From Pontibacter sp. Tf4 (GTDB taxonomy: Bacteria; Bacteroidota; Bacteroidia; Cytophagales; Hymenobacteraceae), in contig NZ_JACKZC010000003.1 of assembly GCF_014212495.1 (NCBI RefSeq), positions 310,001 through 374,000 on the forward strand: DNA of 64,000 nucleotides. Direction: 5' to 3'. Of the stretch, positions 44,390 through 53,376 are shown one piece after another (within the stretch, counting starts at the first letter, position 1; the number at the start of each line of letters is the position of its first letter). Below the pieces are notes generated by a model that did not search any database, was not told the DNA's origin, and worked only from the letters and a program-made list of their open reading frames with translations. A program made the position numbers and the translations under genes.

Positions 44390-44779
44390 ATGAAAGACTA
44401 TAAGAAATATTACATTATTCCGGCCGAGCCCGAACTGGTATATGCCGCTCTCACCAACCCGCTCACCCTGCAGGCCTGGACCGGCGAAGAGGCTGAAATG
44501 AGCACCGAACCCGGTTCCGAATTCTCGCTGTTTGAAGGCAGTATAGTTGGCAAAAACCTGGAATTTGAGGAAGGTAAGAAACTGGTGCAGCAATGGTACT
44601 TCGGCGAGCAGGAAGAGCCCTCTGTTGTAACTATAAAACTTCACCCGCACAAATACGGCACCTCCGCCGAGCTACGCCACACCAACATCCCCGACCAGGA
44701 TTATGATGATATAGTTGAGGGCTGGGATACCGTTTACTTCGGCTCGCTGATCGAATTTTATGAAGACAATGACCGGTGA
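44390..44779 (+). CDS. START-like domain protein of Bacteroidota
   Basis: 129 residues: YYIIPAEPELVYAALTNPLTLQAWTG at the start, GKNLEFEEGKKLVQQWYFG in the centre, and an acidic end (DYDDIVEGWDTVYFGSLIEFYED). This is the START/AHSA1-like group, with a ligand pocket formed by a curved sheet and one long helix. It forms a two-gene unit with the VF530 protein gene upstream. The ligand is unknown. Confidence 0.87.
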   Translation: MKDYKKYYIIPAEPELVYAALTNPLTLQAWTGEEAEMSTEPGSEFSLFEGSIVGKNLEFEEGKKLVQQWYFGEQEEPSVVTIKLHPHKYGTSAELRHTNIPDQDYDDIVEGWDTVYFGSLIEFYEDNDR

Positions 44780-45488
44780 TTCCAGGGATTTTTCTGATTA
44801 ACAGGATCAGGCTATGGTTTTATAGTTGGAGTTAATGTTTTATAGTTACCAGTTAACCCACCCCAACCCCTCCCAGGAGGGGAATTTCTGCTATTGCTAT
44901 AGTTTGGAATAAGTTCTATAGTTGACATTTGACACCCCTATGAGCTATGCTCGCAAGTTTCGAACTCTCGTTCTCACTTGTCCTCAAGTGGACAATTTCT
45001 GCCCTTAGTGTAGCTCCAGCTTTAGTTTATAGTTACAGTCCCTGAACAGGCAGGCGCAGCCTGCCCCAAGGAGCTATAACCACGAGAAAAGTCGAAGCTT
45101 AATAGATACAAAATATAGATGAAGGTGGCTATCGAAAGATCACAGTCTTTGGGTTGAGCGCCTTGGCAGGTTCCGGTGCCGATCGGCAGCGCGACGTCAG
45201 GAGCGCAGGAAGCTGGCACCGCGCGATGCCCGAAGACGGGGCCTCCCGGCCCAGGAGGGAGCCAAGCTGACTATAAAACGATAGGTAAGTAAAGCTCCCA
45301 GGATGAATAGTGGCTATGAAAGGAACGGCTTGGTTCCAGTTGCAATTAGCTTCAACTATAGTATCAGACACTAGCAGGAGCTGCGCACGCCGCTAGGTCT
45401 TTACAAACTATAGCAGGATATACTATCAAACTATAAGACACATAAGATGTCTCGACTAGCGCTCGACATGACGAATGGTATACGCTCC
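44780..45488. repeat. Mosaic intergenic repeat, copy A
   Basis: About 700 bases without a credible gene. 44857-44940 is one copy of a module made of CCCCTCCCAGGAGGGG and two CTATAGTT motifs. 45050-45340 is a structured block with TCTTTGGGTTGAGCGCCTT and a GC-rich core (CACCGCGCGATGCCCGAAG), and shares long matches with 60000-60291. A CGACTAGCGCTCGACATGAC tail follows near 45453. The same order of modules appears at 59.7-60.4 kb. Confidence 0.75.
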
Positions 45489-46106
45489 TTAACTATCCCT
45501 GTTATTCAAATACCCCAACACCTCTTCTACAGTAGCTAAATCTCCCTGCTTACTATACTTCTCTATCCGTTTCATTTCTCCGGCAATTAAACCCGCGCGG
45601 GTGCTTTCGGCTCTGCCTTGGGAGTGTACGGCTACTTCCTGCCACGGCAGTGGTTTTCCTGGCAAACTATACACTTTTAGTTCCGGGTACAGACGCAAAG
45701 CTGCAGTTGCGGCGGCCATAAAAGCACGGGGTTGCTGAAAAGGTGCTGCTGTCACGATGACGGAACTATAGTTGCGCTCCTTTGCGTGCTTCACCATGGA
45801 GTTGGCTTCTATACCAGTGTGCAGCATGTCGGTATTGGCTGGTACAGGCATTATCAACTCCATGGCTTCTTCTGGTATGCCTGCATTCATCATGGCCTGT
45901 TTCCAGCTGGCGCCGCCCGGGTAGCCGCTCATGGCTTCGGTGCCTAAAAACAGTACTCGGGTAGTATACTTCTTCTGTAACAAAAATTTTGCAGCGGCAA
46001 AAGCGGCTTCCTGGTTATCTTCAGTCTGTCCAAATAAAAACAGGGCATCGGCGGGTGTGGCCGACAGGGTGTCGCAAAGCGTGCGGATGATCAGTTCTTC
46101 TAACAT
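45489..46106 (-). CDS. YdcF-like (DUF218) protein
   Basis: 205 residues from ATG 46106; another ATG at 46133 would add nine. A Rossmann-like fold of the DUF218 kind: ALFLFGQTEDNQEAAFAAAKFLLQKK, then RVLFLGTEAMSGYPG, a PANTDMLHTGIEANSM stretch matching the acidic region around the ligand site, and SVIVTAAPFQQPRAFM. E. coli YdcF binds S-adenosylmethionine, but the function here is unknown. No membrane helix is seen. The start is divergent from the NTF2-like gene. Confidence 0.75.
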   Translation of the reverse strand: MLEELIIRTLCDTLSATPADALFLFGQTEDNQEAAFAAAKFLLQKKYTTRVLFLGTEAMSGYPGGASWKQAMMNAGIPEEAMELIMPVPANTDMLHTGIEANSMVKHAKERNYSSVIVTAAPFQQPRAFMAAATAALRLYPELKVYSLPGKPLPWQEVAVHSQGRAESTRAGLIAGEMKRIEKYSKQGDLATVEEVLGYLNNRDS

Positions 46107-46165
46107 AAGTGGCGTATACGCGGGCTGCAGCATCAGGATTTACAGAAAATTACCTAAGTTCGGGC

Positions 46166-46591
46166 ATGAAATTCTACTTGCTAACTATAGTTCTTTATAT
46201 GGCTATGCATACTTCCCTCGCTCAGGTAACGCCTAAAACCACTGGCACTGAAGCTCCTGCCACTGTGCAGCTACTTGCTTACAACAACCGCGACATCGAA
46301 ACTTTTCTGACGGCTTATACCGATGATGTAAAAGTTTACCGCCAACCAGGCTTGCTCAGCTACCAGGGAAAAGAAGAAATGCGCAAATGCTACGGCCAGA
46401 AGTTTGCTGAAACGCCGGACCTGCATTGCGAGCTGGTAAACCGAATAGTTTCCGGGAATGTGGTGATAGACCACGAACGCGTGCAGACCGATAAGAATAA
46501 GCCACGTATAGAAGCCATTGCCGTTTACCGGATTCGCGAAGGGAAAATTTACGAAGTAACCTTTATTTATCCTGATCCGGAAACCAAGTAA
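46166..46591 (+). CDS. Secreted NTF2-like (SnoaL-type) protein
   Basis: 141 residues from ATG 46166, which starts directly with a signal peptide (about 1-22, ending SLAQ). The mature part has the cone-shaped NTF2-like fold: QLLAYNNRDIETFLTAYTDDVKVYRQ, YQGKEEMRKCYGQ and a C-terminal AVYRIREGKIYEVTFIYPD strand pair. It may be a binding protein or a small enzyme. It is the first of three closely packed genes (gaps of 8 and 4 bases) ahead of a HAD phosphatase and an acetyltransferase. Confidence 0.85.
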   Translation: MKFYLLTIVLYMAMHTSLAQVTPKTTGTEAPATVQLLAYNNRDIETFLTAYTDDVKVYRQPGLLSYQGKEEMRKCYGQKFAETPDLHCELVNRIVSGNVVIDHERVQTDKNKPRIEAIAVYRIREGKIYEVTFIYPDPETK

Positions 46592-46599
46592 GTAAGCTT

Positions 46600-47229
46600 A
46601 TGTTAGAAAAAACCGACAGCCTGATTTTTGACCTGGACGGCACGCTTTGGGATGCTACCGAAACAGTGGCCCGTGCCTGGCGTGCAGCCCGCAAACAAAT
46701 AGATTTCGACATTCAGGAGATAACTCAGGATGACATCCGGAATGTAGCCGGTATGCAGCACGACCTGATCTATAACAAACTGTTCCCGGACCTAACGGAT
46801 GAGCAGAAAAAAGAGCTGATGGAAATAAGTGGCCGGGAGGAAATGGAGCACCTGAAAAAGTACGGTGGCACCTTGTTCGGAGGCATGAAGGATGCGCTAG
46901 AGTATCTGCATGGTAAGTATAAACTCTTTATAGTCAGCAATTGCCAGGACGGCTACATCGAAGCATTTTACGACTTTACAAAGCTTGGCTGTTTGTTCAG
47001 CGACCATGAATGTTCCGGCCGAACGGGCAACCCCAAAGGCGACAACCTGAAAGATATTATCAGCAGAAATAACCTGCAACACCCCGTTTATGTGGGCGAT
47101 ACAAACGGAGACTACGAAGCAAGCGCCAAAGCAGGAACGCCGTTTGTTTATGCCGCTTATGGGTTTGGAAACGTGCCCCGCTATGATCTAAACCTGAATG
47201 CCCCATCCGATCTGAAAAAGTACTTTTAA
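46600..47229 (+). CDS. HAD-superfamily hydrolase (phosphatase-like)
   Basis: 209 residues. Motif I is IFDLDGTLWDAT (Asp nucleophile at about residue 11), motif II is the Ser in FIVSNCQDG, motif III has the Lys in GNPKGDN, and motif IV is GDTNGDYEA. The helical cap lies between motifs I and II (about 20-90), as in phosphoglycolate-phosphatase-like members. The substrate is unknown. It is the central gene of the 46166-47704 operon. Confidence 0.92.
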   Translation: MLEKTDSLIFDLDGTLWDATETVARAWRAARKQIDFDIQEITQDDIRNVAGMQHDLIYNKLFPDLTDEQKKELMEISGREEMEHLKKYGGTLFGGMKDALEYLHGKYKLFIVSNCQDGYIEAFYDFTKLGCLFSDHECSGRTGNPKGDNLKDIISRNNLQHPVYVGDTNGDYEASAKAGTPFVYAAYGFGNVPRYDLNLNAPSDLKKYF

Positions 47230-47233
47230 GACC

Positions 47234-47704
47234 ATGATTGTAGAAGCCACCCCGGATGATATAGATGAGCTGTTTCCGCTTTGGCTGGAACTGATGCAAC
47301 AGCACCAGCACTACCACAAGATTTTTAAGTGTAGGCCTAACCAACAACAGGCCCTGAAAGCTGAACTGCTGAGCCGGATAAAAGAAAAAGGCACTCAGGT
47401 ATTTGCCTATGAACAGGATGGCGAGTGGGTAGGTATGATCATTTGCCAGATCCGGAAAACTATAGTTGGTTTTGAGCTAAGCCGGAAAGGATACATTGCC
47501 GAAACTATAGTTAAAAGCACCCAGCGTGGCAAGGGAATTGGTAAAGAGCTTTTTGAAGCGGCCCGCAACTGGTTACATGATAATGGCGCCGACCATATTG
47601 AGTTGCAGGTATCTGTTAAAAATCAGGCTGCACTCGCGTTCTGGCAACAACAGGGCTTTGCGCCTGCCACACAGCACCTGGTGCTGGTACTTGATAGATC
47701 GTAA
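47234..47704 (+). CDS. GNAT-family N-acetyltransferase
   Basis: 156 residues. The acetyl-CoA binding motif A is KSTQRGKGIGKELFEAARNW, followed by ELQVSVKNQAALAFWQQQGF, the motif B region. The N-terminus is VEATPDDIDELFPLWLELMQ. The acceptor substrate cannot be read. Two CTATAGTT motifs lie in frame within it, giving Thr-Ile-Val twice. Last gene of the operon; start 4 bases after the HAD stop. Confidence 0.92.
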   Translation: MIVEATPDDIDELFPLWLELMQQHQHYHKIFKCRPNQQQALKAELLSRIKEKGTQVFAYEQDGEWVGMIICQIRKTIVGFELSRKGYIAETIVKSTQRGKGIGKELFEAARNWLHDNGADHIELQVSVKNQAALAFWQQQGFAPATQHLVLVLDRS

Positions 47705-47840
47705 ACGGCCGGTAATTAAAAACAAGGTACAACCACTGTTATCCAATGGTTGTACCCGTCAGCTCCCTTTGCCCTCTACCTCAAAGGAAGTTTATCTTAC
47801 ATATTCACATCTCAGCCAGCCGGCTATGTTCCTACCCCAA

Positions 47841-48134
47841 CTATATGCTCACTGTATGGAAGTACCTGAGGCTGGGCGGCCCCGACAGGAACCCCACCAA
47901 CTCATGCAGCATTCCTGATTTTGTGCACCATGCCAGGTACTTTTTATGGTGGTCCTGCGATTCCCAGTCTTCCACCATCAGCAGTGCTGTCGGCTCATTT
48001 TCATTCTGAAAAAGATCACTGTACAGACAGCCTTCATAGTGCCTGGCCCCCGGAATGACTTTCTGAAAGAACGCTTTGGCTTCGTTCACAGATTCTTCCC
48101 GAATGCGTGCTTCCAAAATCACTCTCATAGCCAT
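47841..48134 (-). CDS. Antibiotic biosynthesis monooxygenase (ABM)-type protein
   Basis: 97 residues from ATG 48134 (an ATG at 48128 is also possible, and an upstream start at 48167 seems too early). The ferredoxin-like ABM fold is visible in MRVILEARIREESVNEAKAFFQKVIPGARHYEGCLYSDLFQ and MVEDWESQDHHKKYLAW. Members are small dimeric oxygenases or dehydratase-like proteins. A perfect 10-bp inverted repeat lies 20 bases ahead of the start and may be its operator. Confidence 0.82.
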   Translation of the reverse strand: MAMRVILEARIREESVNEAKAFFQKVIPGARHYEGCLYSDLFQNENEPTALLMVEDWESQDHHKKYLAWCTKSGMLHELVGFLSGPPSLRYFHTVSI

Positions 48135-48153
48135 ATAGCCGTTTATTAAAAAG

Positions 48154-48178
48154 TTTAATACTTGCAATAAGTATTAAA
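48154..48178 (-). promoter_or_regulatory. Perfect 10-bp inverted repeat ahead of the ABM gene
   Basis: TTTAATACTT (48154-48163) and AAGTATTAAA (48169-48178) with a 5-base spacer. An operator for a dimeric regulator is the simplest reading; the short spacer also permits a hairpin in the leader. Confidence 0.5.
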
Positions 48179-48461
48179 TCGTATTCTGTAAAATGTTATA
48201 CGCATTCTATAAATGGCACACAGCCATTATTAATTATTTTAGTAGAAACATGGTTTAGATGGGCCAGCGCACACTTTTTAATGACCATTAAACTCCAGTT
48301 TTTATTAATATATCACAAAACAATATTAAAAATCTCTAATAAAATACTACTCTTTTATACGCATTAATGCGCCTGTCTTATGTTACCTAAAAGCATACCC
48401 GGAAGTCAGGCTGCTGATACAGGTTGATTATTTAGTATCTTCGTTGCCAAATTTGCTACCC
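48179..48461. other. AT-rich intergenic region between the ABM gene and recQ
   Basis: No gene and no CTATAG motif seen. Just ahead of recQ lies a TATCTTCG (48436-48443), one base off the -7 consensus. Confidence 0.4.
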
Positions 48462-50369
48462 GTGCAGGATATCCACCACATTCTTAAAACCTACTGGGGC
48501 TACGACCAATTCAGGCCGTTGCAGGAAGATATTGTGCGCTCTGTGCTGGATGGCCAGGATACCCTGGCGCTGCTGCCTACCGGTGGTGGCAAATCGATCT
48601 GCTTTCAGGTACCGGCCATGGCGCTGGATGGTATTTGCGTGGTTGTTACGCCGCTTATTGCCCTGATGAAGGACCAGGTGGAGCAACTGAAGAAACGCGG
48701 CATACCGGCCGTTGCCATTTACTCGGGCATGAGTCGCCGTGAAATAGATATTGCGCTGGATAACTGCGTGTATGGCAATACTAAGTTTCTGTACCTGTCG
48801 CCGGAACGTTTGCTGACCGATATTTTCCAGGAGCGGGTAAAACGGATGAAGGTGAACTTGCTGGCTGTGGACGAGGCACACTGTATCTCGCAGTGGGGTT
48901 ACGATTTCAGGCCGCCTTACCTGCAGTTAGCTGCCCTGCGCGAGCTGTTGCCCGGCGTACCCGTACTGGCCCTAACAGCCACTGCCACCGAACAGGTGCG
49001 CCAGGACATACAGGAAAAGTTACTCTTTAAAAAGCCGAATGTATTTGTAAAGAGCTTTGCCCGCGCCAACCTGTCTTACTCCTGCCTTTACACCGAAGAC
49101 AAGGTTACCCGACTGCTGGAGATTTTGCAGCGCATGCAGGGGCAAACTATAGTTTATGTGCGCAGCCGCAGACAAACTATGGAGCTGGCTAAATTTCTGC
49201 AAAGCAGGCGCATTTCGGCGGCAGCTTACCATGCCGGCTTAAAGTTTGAAGAACGCAGCGCTGCCCAGCAACTATGGATAGACGATAAAGTGCGGGTGAT
49301 GGTAGCGACCAATGCCTTCGGGATGGGAATTGACAAACCGGATGTGCGCCTGGTAGTGCACCTGGACCTGCCCGAAAGCCTGGAAGCCTATTACCAGGAA
49401 GCAGGCCGTGCCGGCCGCGACGAAAAATATAGTTACGCGGTTATCCTGTATGGCCCGAGTGATGTGGCCGATCTGCACAAAAAAGTGGAGGAAGCCCACC
49501 CACCGCTGGAACTGATCAGGCGTGTATACCAGTGCCTCGCCAATTATTACCAGCTGGCCGTGGGCAGCGGCGCCATGAGCAGTTTTGATTTTGACCTGGT
49601 CGATTTTGCCAAGCAGTACAAGCTTAAACAACTGGAAGTGCACCATGCCATAAAACGGCTGGAGGGCGAAGGCTACCTGCAACTAAACGAAGGCTACTAT
49701 AGTCCGTCTCGGCTATTCATACAGTTAAACAACACGGCTTTGTACGAATTTCAGGTGATGAACCCGGAACACGATGCCCTGCTGCGTATGGTGCTGCGCA
49801 TGTACGGCGGCGAAGCTTTCACCAACTTTGTAAAAATATCTGAACGCAAACTGGCCGAGCAGCTGAGCAAACCGGAACAGGAGATCAGGCGCAAGTTGCA
49901 GTACCTGCACAAACTACAGGTTATAGTTTACGAACCACAACACGATGCTCCGCAACTGGTTTTTACACAAGCCCGCCAGGATGCCCTGAACCTGCCTCTG
50001 AACCATAAGAAACTGGAAGAGCTGCGCAGCCGTGCCCTGCACCAGGTAACCGAAATGGGCCGTTATGTAGAGAATACCAACCGCTGCCGTACCCAACTCC
50101 TGCTGGCTTACTTTAACGAGATAAGCGATAAAAGCTGCCGCATCTGTGATTACTGCCTGGCCCAGCGTAAAAAGCAACGCGAAGCAGAAGAACTACAGGC
50201 TTTCCGGGCGCAACTTCTGGAACTGCTGCAACAGAAACCTTACCTGCCCAAAGAACTGGTACAGCAATTTACGGCCAAAGACCACGCAACTATAACTAAC
50301 CTGCTGCGCGAACTGGTAGATACCGGCCAGGTAAACTATAGCCCCGATGGCAGGCTGCAGAAACTATAG
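48462..50369 (+). CDS. recQ: ATP-dependent DNA helicase RecQ
   Basis: 635 residues from the GTG at 48462; TTG codons at 48444 and 48453 are in frame too, and there is no ATG. Superfamily 2 helicase: motif 0 in YWGYDQFRPLQEDIV, Walker A in LLPTGGGKSICFQ, DEAH box in LLAVDEAHCISQWGYDFR, motif V/VI in ATNAFGMGIDKPDVR and YQEAGRAGRDEKYS. The C-terminal zinc/winged-helix part ends with KSCRICDYCLAQ. RecQ unwinds DNA in recombination and repair. Its stop codon is the TAG of CTATAG (Lys-Leu-TAG) and abuts the convergent gene's stop at 50370. Confidence 0.96.
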   Translation: MQDIHHILKTYWGYDQFRPLQEDIVRSVLDGQDTLALLPTGGGKSICFQVPAMALDGICVVVTPLIALMKDQVEQLKKRGIPAVAIYSGMSRREIDIALDNCVYGNTKFLYLSPERLLTDIFQERVKRMKVNLLAVDEAHCISQWGYDFRPPYLQLAALRELLPGVPVLALTATATEQVRQDIQEKLLFKKPNVFVKSFARANLSYSCLYTEDKVTRLLEILQRMQGQTIVYVRSRRQTMELAKFLQSRRISAAAYHAGLKFEERSAAQQLWIDDKVRVMVATNAFGMGIDKPDVRLVVHLDLPESLEAYYQEAGRAGRDEKYSYAVILYGPSDVADLHKKVEEAHPPLELIRRVYQCLANYYQLAVGSGAMSSFDFDLVDFAKQYKLKQLEVHHAIKRLEGEGYLQLNEGYYSPSRLFIQLNNTALYEFQVMNPEHDALLRMVLRMYGGEAFTNFVKISERKLAEQLSKPEQEIRRKLQYLHKLQVIVYEPQHDAPQLVFTQARQDALNLPLNHKKLEELRSRALHQVTEMGRYVENTNRCRTQLLLAYFNEISDKSCRICDYCLAQRKKQREAEELQAFRAQLLELLQQKPYLPKELVQQFTAKDHATITNLLRELVDTGQVNYSPDGRLQKL

Positions 50370-51188
50370 TTACCGCGGCACACGGATGCTAACACCAGTC
50401 GTTACAAAGTAATCCGGCGCGTACTTGTTCAGGGCAATGCCTGCGCCAGCGTCTACCTGCAGCGTCGGGCTTATCAAAAACAGGATACCGGCATCAGCAG
50501 AATGGCTTGCCTTCTCCCCTTTCTGCTTTTCCCCGAACACTTCGCCATAAACTGTAACCTTATCACTCAGGGCTGCGCCAAGGCTAACAGCATAACTTTT
50601 CAGCGGGTCGCCATCCTGCCAGCCATATGCCAGGTTATAGTTCAGATCCAGTTTATCGGTCAGGGAGTTTTTAAGCAGCAGACGCAGGTGTGGTTCCGGG
50701 TTCTCCGGCGAGAAAGTTTTATCTCCTACAGGCAGATCCACCATGGTCATAAAGGCTGCCTGCGGACGCAGCCCCTGCTCTTCCCATAGTTTTATCTTGG
50801 TTCCTACGGTCAGCGGCCCGAACCCTTTCTCTTTTAGCCGTTGCTCCTGGTCTGCTTCTATGTTAAGTTGCTGGTACGTAGCCTCCACACGTAACTCCAG
50901 CCAGTCCAGGATGCCGGCACGGAGCAAGGCGGTGGGGTATGCTGTATAGTGCAGGGTCGTGTTCTCTGCTCTGTCTTTCTCGAAGTACAGACCTGTTTCC
51001 AGTTGCAGCGTTCGGGCTGGTACTATAGCAGCGGCATCAGCCTGATCAGGGCGGTCTGTTTCTAAGGGCGGCTGCTCAGGTTTTGCATCCCTGTTTTGCC
51101 CAAACCCATCGGATGAGATAAGCAACAAGGCTACAAGCGATAGAAGTAGTACTTTCAGAACTATAGTTTGAGTAAAGACAGGTTGCAT
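50370..51188 (-). CDS. Outer membrane protein, phenol-degradation MetA-like (transporter)
   Basis: 272 residues. Signal peptide (about 1-30, ending GFGQN). Barrel strands such as TLQLETGLYFEKD, WLELRVEATYQQLNIE, GFGPLTVGTKIKLWEE, KLDLNYNLAYGWQDGD and SPTLQVDAGAGIALNK fit the MetA-pathway-of-phenol-degradation family (PF13557), putative outer membrane channels. The name does not imply phenol use. The gene's stop touches the recQ stop, so convergent transcription is likely to interfere. Confidence 0.83.
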   Translation of the reverse strand: MQPVFTQTIVLKVLLLSLVALLLISSDGFGQNRDAKPEQPPLETDRPDQADAAAIVPARTLQLETGLYFEKDRAENTTLHYTAYPTALLRAGILDWLELRVEATYQQLNIEADQEQRLKEKGFGPLTVGTKIKLWEEQGLRPQAAFMTMVDLPVGDKTFSPENPEPHLRLLLKNSLTDKLDLNYNLAYGWQDGDPLKSYAVSLGAALSDKVTVYGEVFGEKQKGEKASHSADAGILFLISPTLQVDAGAGIALNKYAPDYFVTTGVSIRVPR

Positions 51189-51270
51189 AAGGTATCTGTT
51201 TAGTTACAAAATTTAGAGCAAGCTAATAAATCAATTTAGACGAATCTAAATATTAAACGAGACAAACAAA

Positions 51271-51298
51271 AACCTGGCTGTAATTAGCCAGGTTTTTT
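51271..51298. terminator. Rho-independent terminator
   Basis: AACCTGGCT (51271-51279) and AGCCAGGTT (51286-51294) with a 6-base loop and T runs on either strand, 32 bases past the stop of the gene at 51326. Confidence 0.8.
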
Positions 51299-51325
51299 AG
51301 CTATGTTTTTAAAAGAAACTATAGT

Positions 51326-52108
51326 TTAAGCAGCAGCAGACTGCCCATCCTCGCGTTCTTCTATCACTTTTTTCAGCTTCTCAATGGCCTGTGCAGCACG
51401 CTCCTCGTCAAAACGGTTAATGTTCAGCAACATCTTCGTCTTTTCCTGGCGCGTAATGACCGGGTAGTTCAGCAGTCGGATGATCTCTTCTTTCTGCTTG
51501 GCAGAAGCATAACGTACGCTACCTGCCGGTTCTTCGGCCACCTGCTTATCGGCTGTGGCAGCTGCTTCGGCGGCACGCATGGTTGCTTTTTTCTCGGTAG
51601 GTACTGCCTGTTTTGCTCCTGCTGTGTCGTTGCCGCTATAGTCCATTTCCTCAGCCGGGGTTGGCTCGTAACCAGCCGCCCTGATGATCCAGGCCAGAAT
51701 ATTACGGTAAGCCTTACCAATGGCACGTGTCTGCGCCATAGAGGCAATTGCAAACTCCTGGTAATATTTCTTGCCCTGTTCCTTGTTAGAGCAGATCGCA
51801 AAACCTGCACCAACCACTAACTGGCTACGCATATCCAGCAGGTTTACTTTTGCCTGGTATTTTATTTCGTCATCGGTACTGATGTTTACCACATGCTCTA
51901 CTACCGGCAATATACCTAAGCGCGAACCGGCGTATTGCCAGCCTTCCACGTTCACATACTCTTTGCCTTGTATGTTCTGATATAGTCTGTTCTCTTTAAT
52001 GAACTTCGCCAGGTCTACAGCCAGATGCAGTGTCTCATCCGACTTCGAAATATCATAGCTCTCGACCTTAGGCTTCTGTACTTTTAGTTCTTTACTTGGT
52101 TGATTCAT
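51326..52108 (-). CDS. Phage recombination-like protein
   Basis: 260 residues from ATG 52108, 21 codons inside a longer frame whose leader (Cys-rich) is not credible. The centre (about 45-150) has EGWQYAGSRLGILPVVEHV and MAQTRAIGKAYRNILAWIIRAAGYEPTPAEEM, sequences I associate with phage single-strand annealing or related proteins. The C-terminal region (about 190-250) is Ala/Lys-rich and helical (KQKEEIIRLLNYPVITRQEKT). It stands alone, with no phage genes near, and has a strong terminator. The function is not settled. Confidence 0.68.
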   Translation of the reverse strand: MNQPSKELKVQKPKVESYDISKSDETLHLAVDLAKFIKENRLYQNIQGKEYVNVEGWQYAGSRLGILPVVEHVVNISTDDEIKYQAKVNLLDMRSQLVVGAGFAICSNKEQGKKYYQEFAIASMAQTRAIGKAYRNILAWIIRAAGYEPTPAEEMDYSGNDTAGAKQAVPTEKKATMRAAEAAATADKQVAEEPAGSVRYASAKQKEEIIRLLNYPVITRQEKTKMLLNINRFDEERAAQAIEKLKKVIEEREDGQSAAA

Positions 52109-52599
52109 CTCTATTAGCTCTCGTTTGTTTAAGTACAATAAGTAAACACAGCTGCTACAGAAATGGTGCAAAAAACTATCAGAAAATTTAATTTTATTTA
52201 ACTGATTATAAGCCAGTTATAAATATTTTTCCAAAATTTTTAGCAACTCTGCTAAAGCTGTGCTGATGCCGGCTAAAAGAGAAAAGGGTAAAGAGTATTT
52301 ACGACGAAAAGAGAGTTGTAGTTAGGGAGGATTTATAGTTTAAGCGTTTGGGAATTAAAGCGTTTAGGAAGTTGGGAAGAGAAGGATTTGTACAGACCCG
52401 ATATGTTGTGTCTCCGCTATGGAGCGATAGGCTCAAGTATAGTTTGGCAGTATTTTGCAGCTATAGCCAAGCGAGTCTGGAGACTCGCATACACTGCGCG
52501 GTACCGGTCAGCTACCGGAGCCGGATAAGACGCAACATATGGCGTCTTCAACTATAACTATACAACAATTTAACAATCAATAATTTAACCATCAAAAAC
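52109..52599. repeat. Intergenic region with hairpin array
   Basis: No gene. AGTTGGGAAGAG- and AATTTAACAATCAAT-type simple repeats lie at about 52335-52385 and 52555-52595. Between them are hairpins: GCGAGTCTGGAGACTCGC (52471-52488, 8-bp stem) and AAGACGC/GCGTCTT (52527-52533 with 52542-52548). The arrangement resembles the modules at 55.9-56.3 kb. Confidence 0.6.
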
Positions 52600-53271
52600 T
52601 CAGCCTTCAGAAAGCACTTCCTGCACGATCTGGCCGTCTTTCATGACCAGGGTGCGGTCGGCCATAGAAGCTAACTGCTCGTTGTGTGTCACGATCACGA
52701 AGGTCTGGTTGAATTCGTCGCGGAGTCTGAAGAAGATGTCGTGCAGTTCCTGGGCGTTCTTGGAGTCGAGGTTACCGCTGGGCTCATCGGCAAAAATAAT
52801 ACGCGGCGAGTTGATGAGGGCTCTTGCCACTGCCGTGCGCTGCTGCTCCCCTCCCGACATTTCGGAAGGCTTGTGGTTAAGCCGGTGCGACAGGTTCAGC
52901 ATGGCCAGCAGCTCTTTGGCACGCTCGGTCACTTCTTTCTCGTTGCGGCCAGCCAGAAAGCCCGGCAGGCAGACATTCTCTACAGCGGTAAACTCGGGCA
53001 GCAGATTGTGGAACTGGAAAATAAACCCGATGTGGCGGTTGCGGAACCTGGCCAGTTCAGTAGCATTCAGCCTGGCAATGTTATTCCCATCAAACAGTAC
53101 TTCGCCGGAGTCAGCGCCATCCAACGTGCCCAGTATATGCAGCAGCGTACTTTTACCCGCCCCGGATGCCCCAACTATAGATACCACTTCGCCTGTACCA
53201 ATGGTCAGGTTGATACCTTTCAGAACCTCAAGAGAACCGTATTTTTTATGGACGTTGGATACCTGCAGCAC
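52600..53271 (-). CDS. ABC transporter ATP-binding protein, LolD-like
   Basis: 223 residues from the GTG at 53271, chosen because VLQVSNVHKKYG is the usual first beta strand and no ATG lies close. Walker A is GASGAGKSTLLHILG, the signature is MSGGEQQRTAVARAL, Walker B is RIIFADEPSGNLD, and the His switch is VIVTHNEQLA. The LolD/MacB type of ATPase drives a lipoprotein-releasing or peptide-efflux permease. No permease gene is adjacent, so the partner must lie elsewhere. Confidence 0.92.
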   Translation of the reverse strand: MLQVSNVHKKYGSLEVLKGINLTIGTGEVVSIVGASGAGKSTLLHILGTLDGADSGEVLFDGNNIARLNATELARFRNRHIGFIFQFHNLLPEFTAVENVCLPGFLAGRNEKEVTERAKELLAMLNLSHRLNHKPSEMSGGEQQRTAVARALINSPRIIFADEPSGNLDSKNAQELHDIFFRLRDEFNQTFVIVTHNEQLASMADRTLVMKDGQIVQEVLSEG

Positions 53272-53376
53272 GCTGAATAAACTATAGTTATGAAAAAGGA
53301 TGACTAACAGGTCCAAAGCTACAAATTTTTGCGGGATTAGGGGACCCGTTTTTTGCACAATATCAGCCGTCCGGCT

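Noticed and set aside
45022..45371. Minus-strand open frames in the 45-kb repeat
   Set aside because: They lie within a dispersed repeat that is shared, with many differences and without frame conservation, with 60.0-60.3 kb. No family, signal or ribosome binding site.
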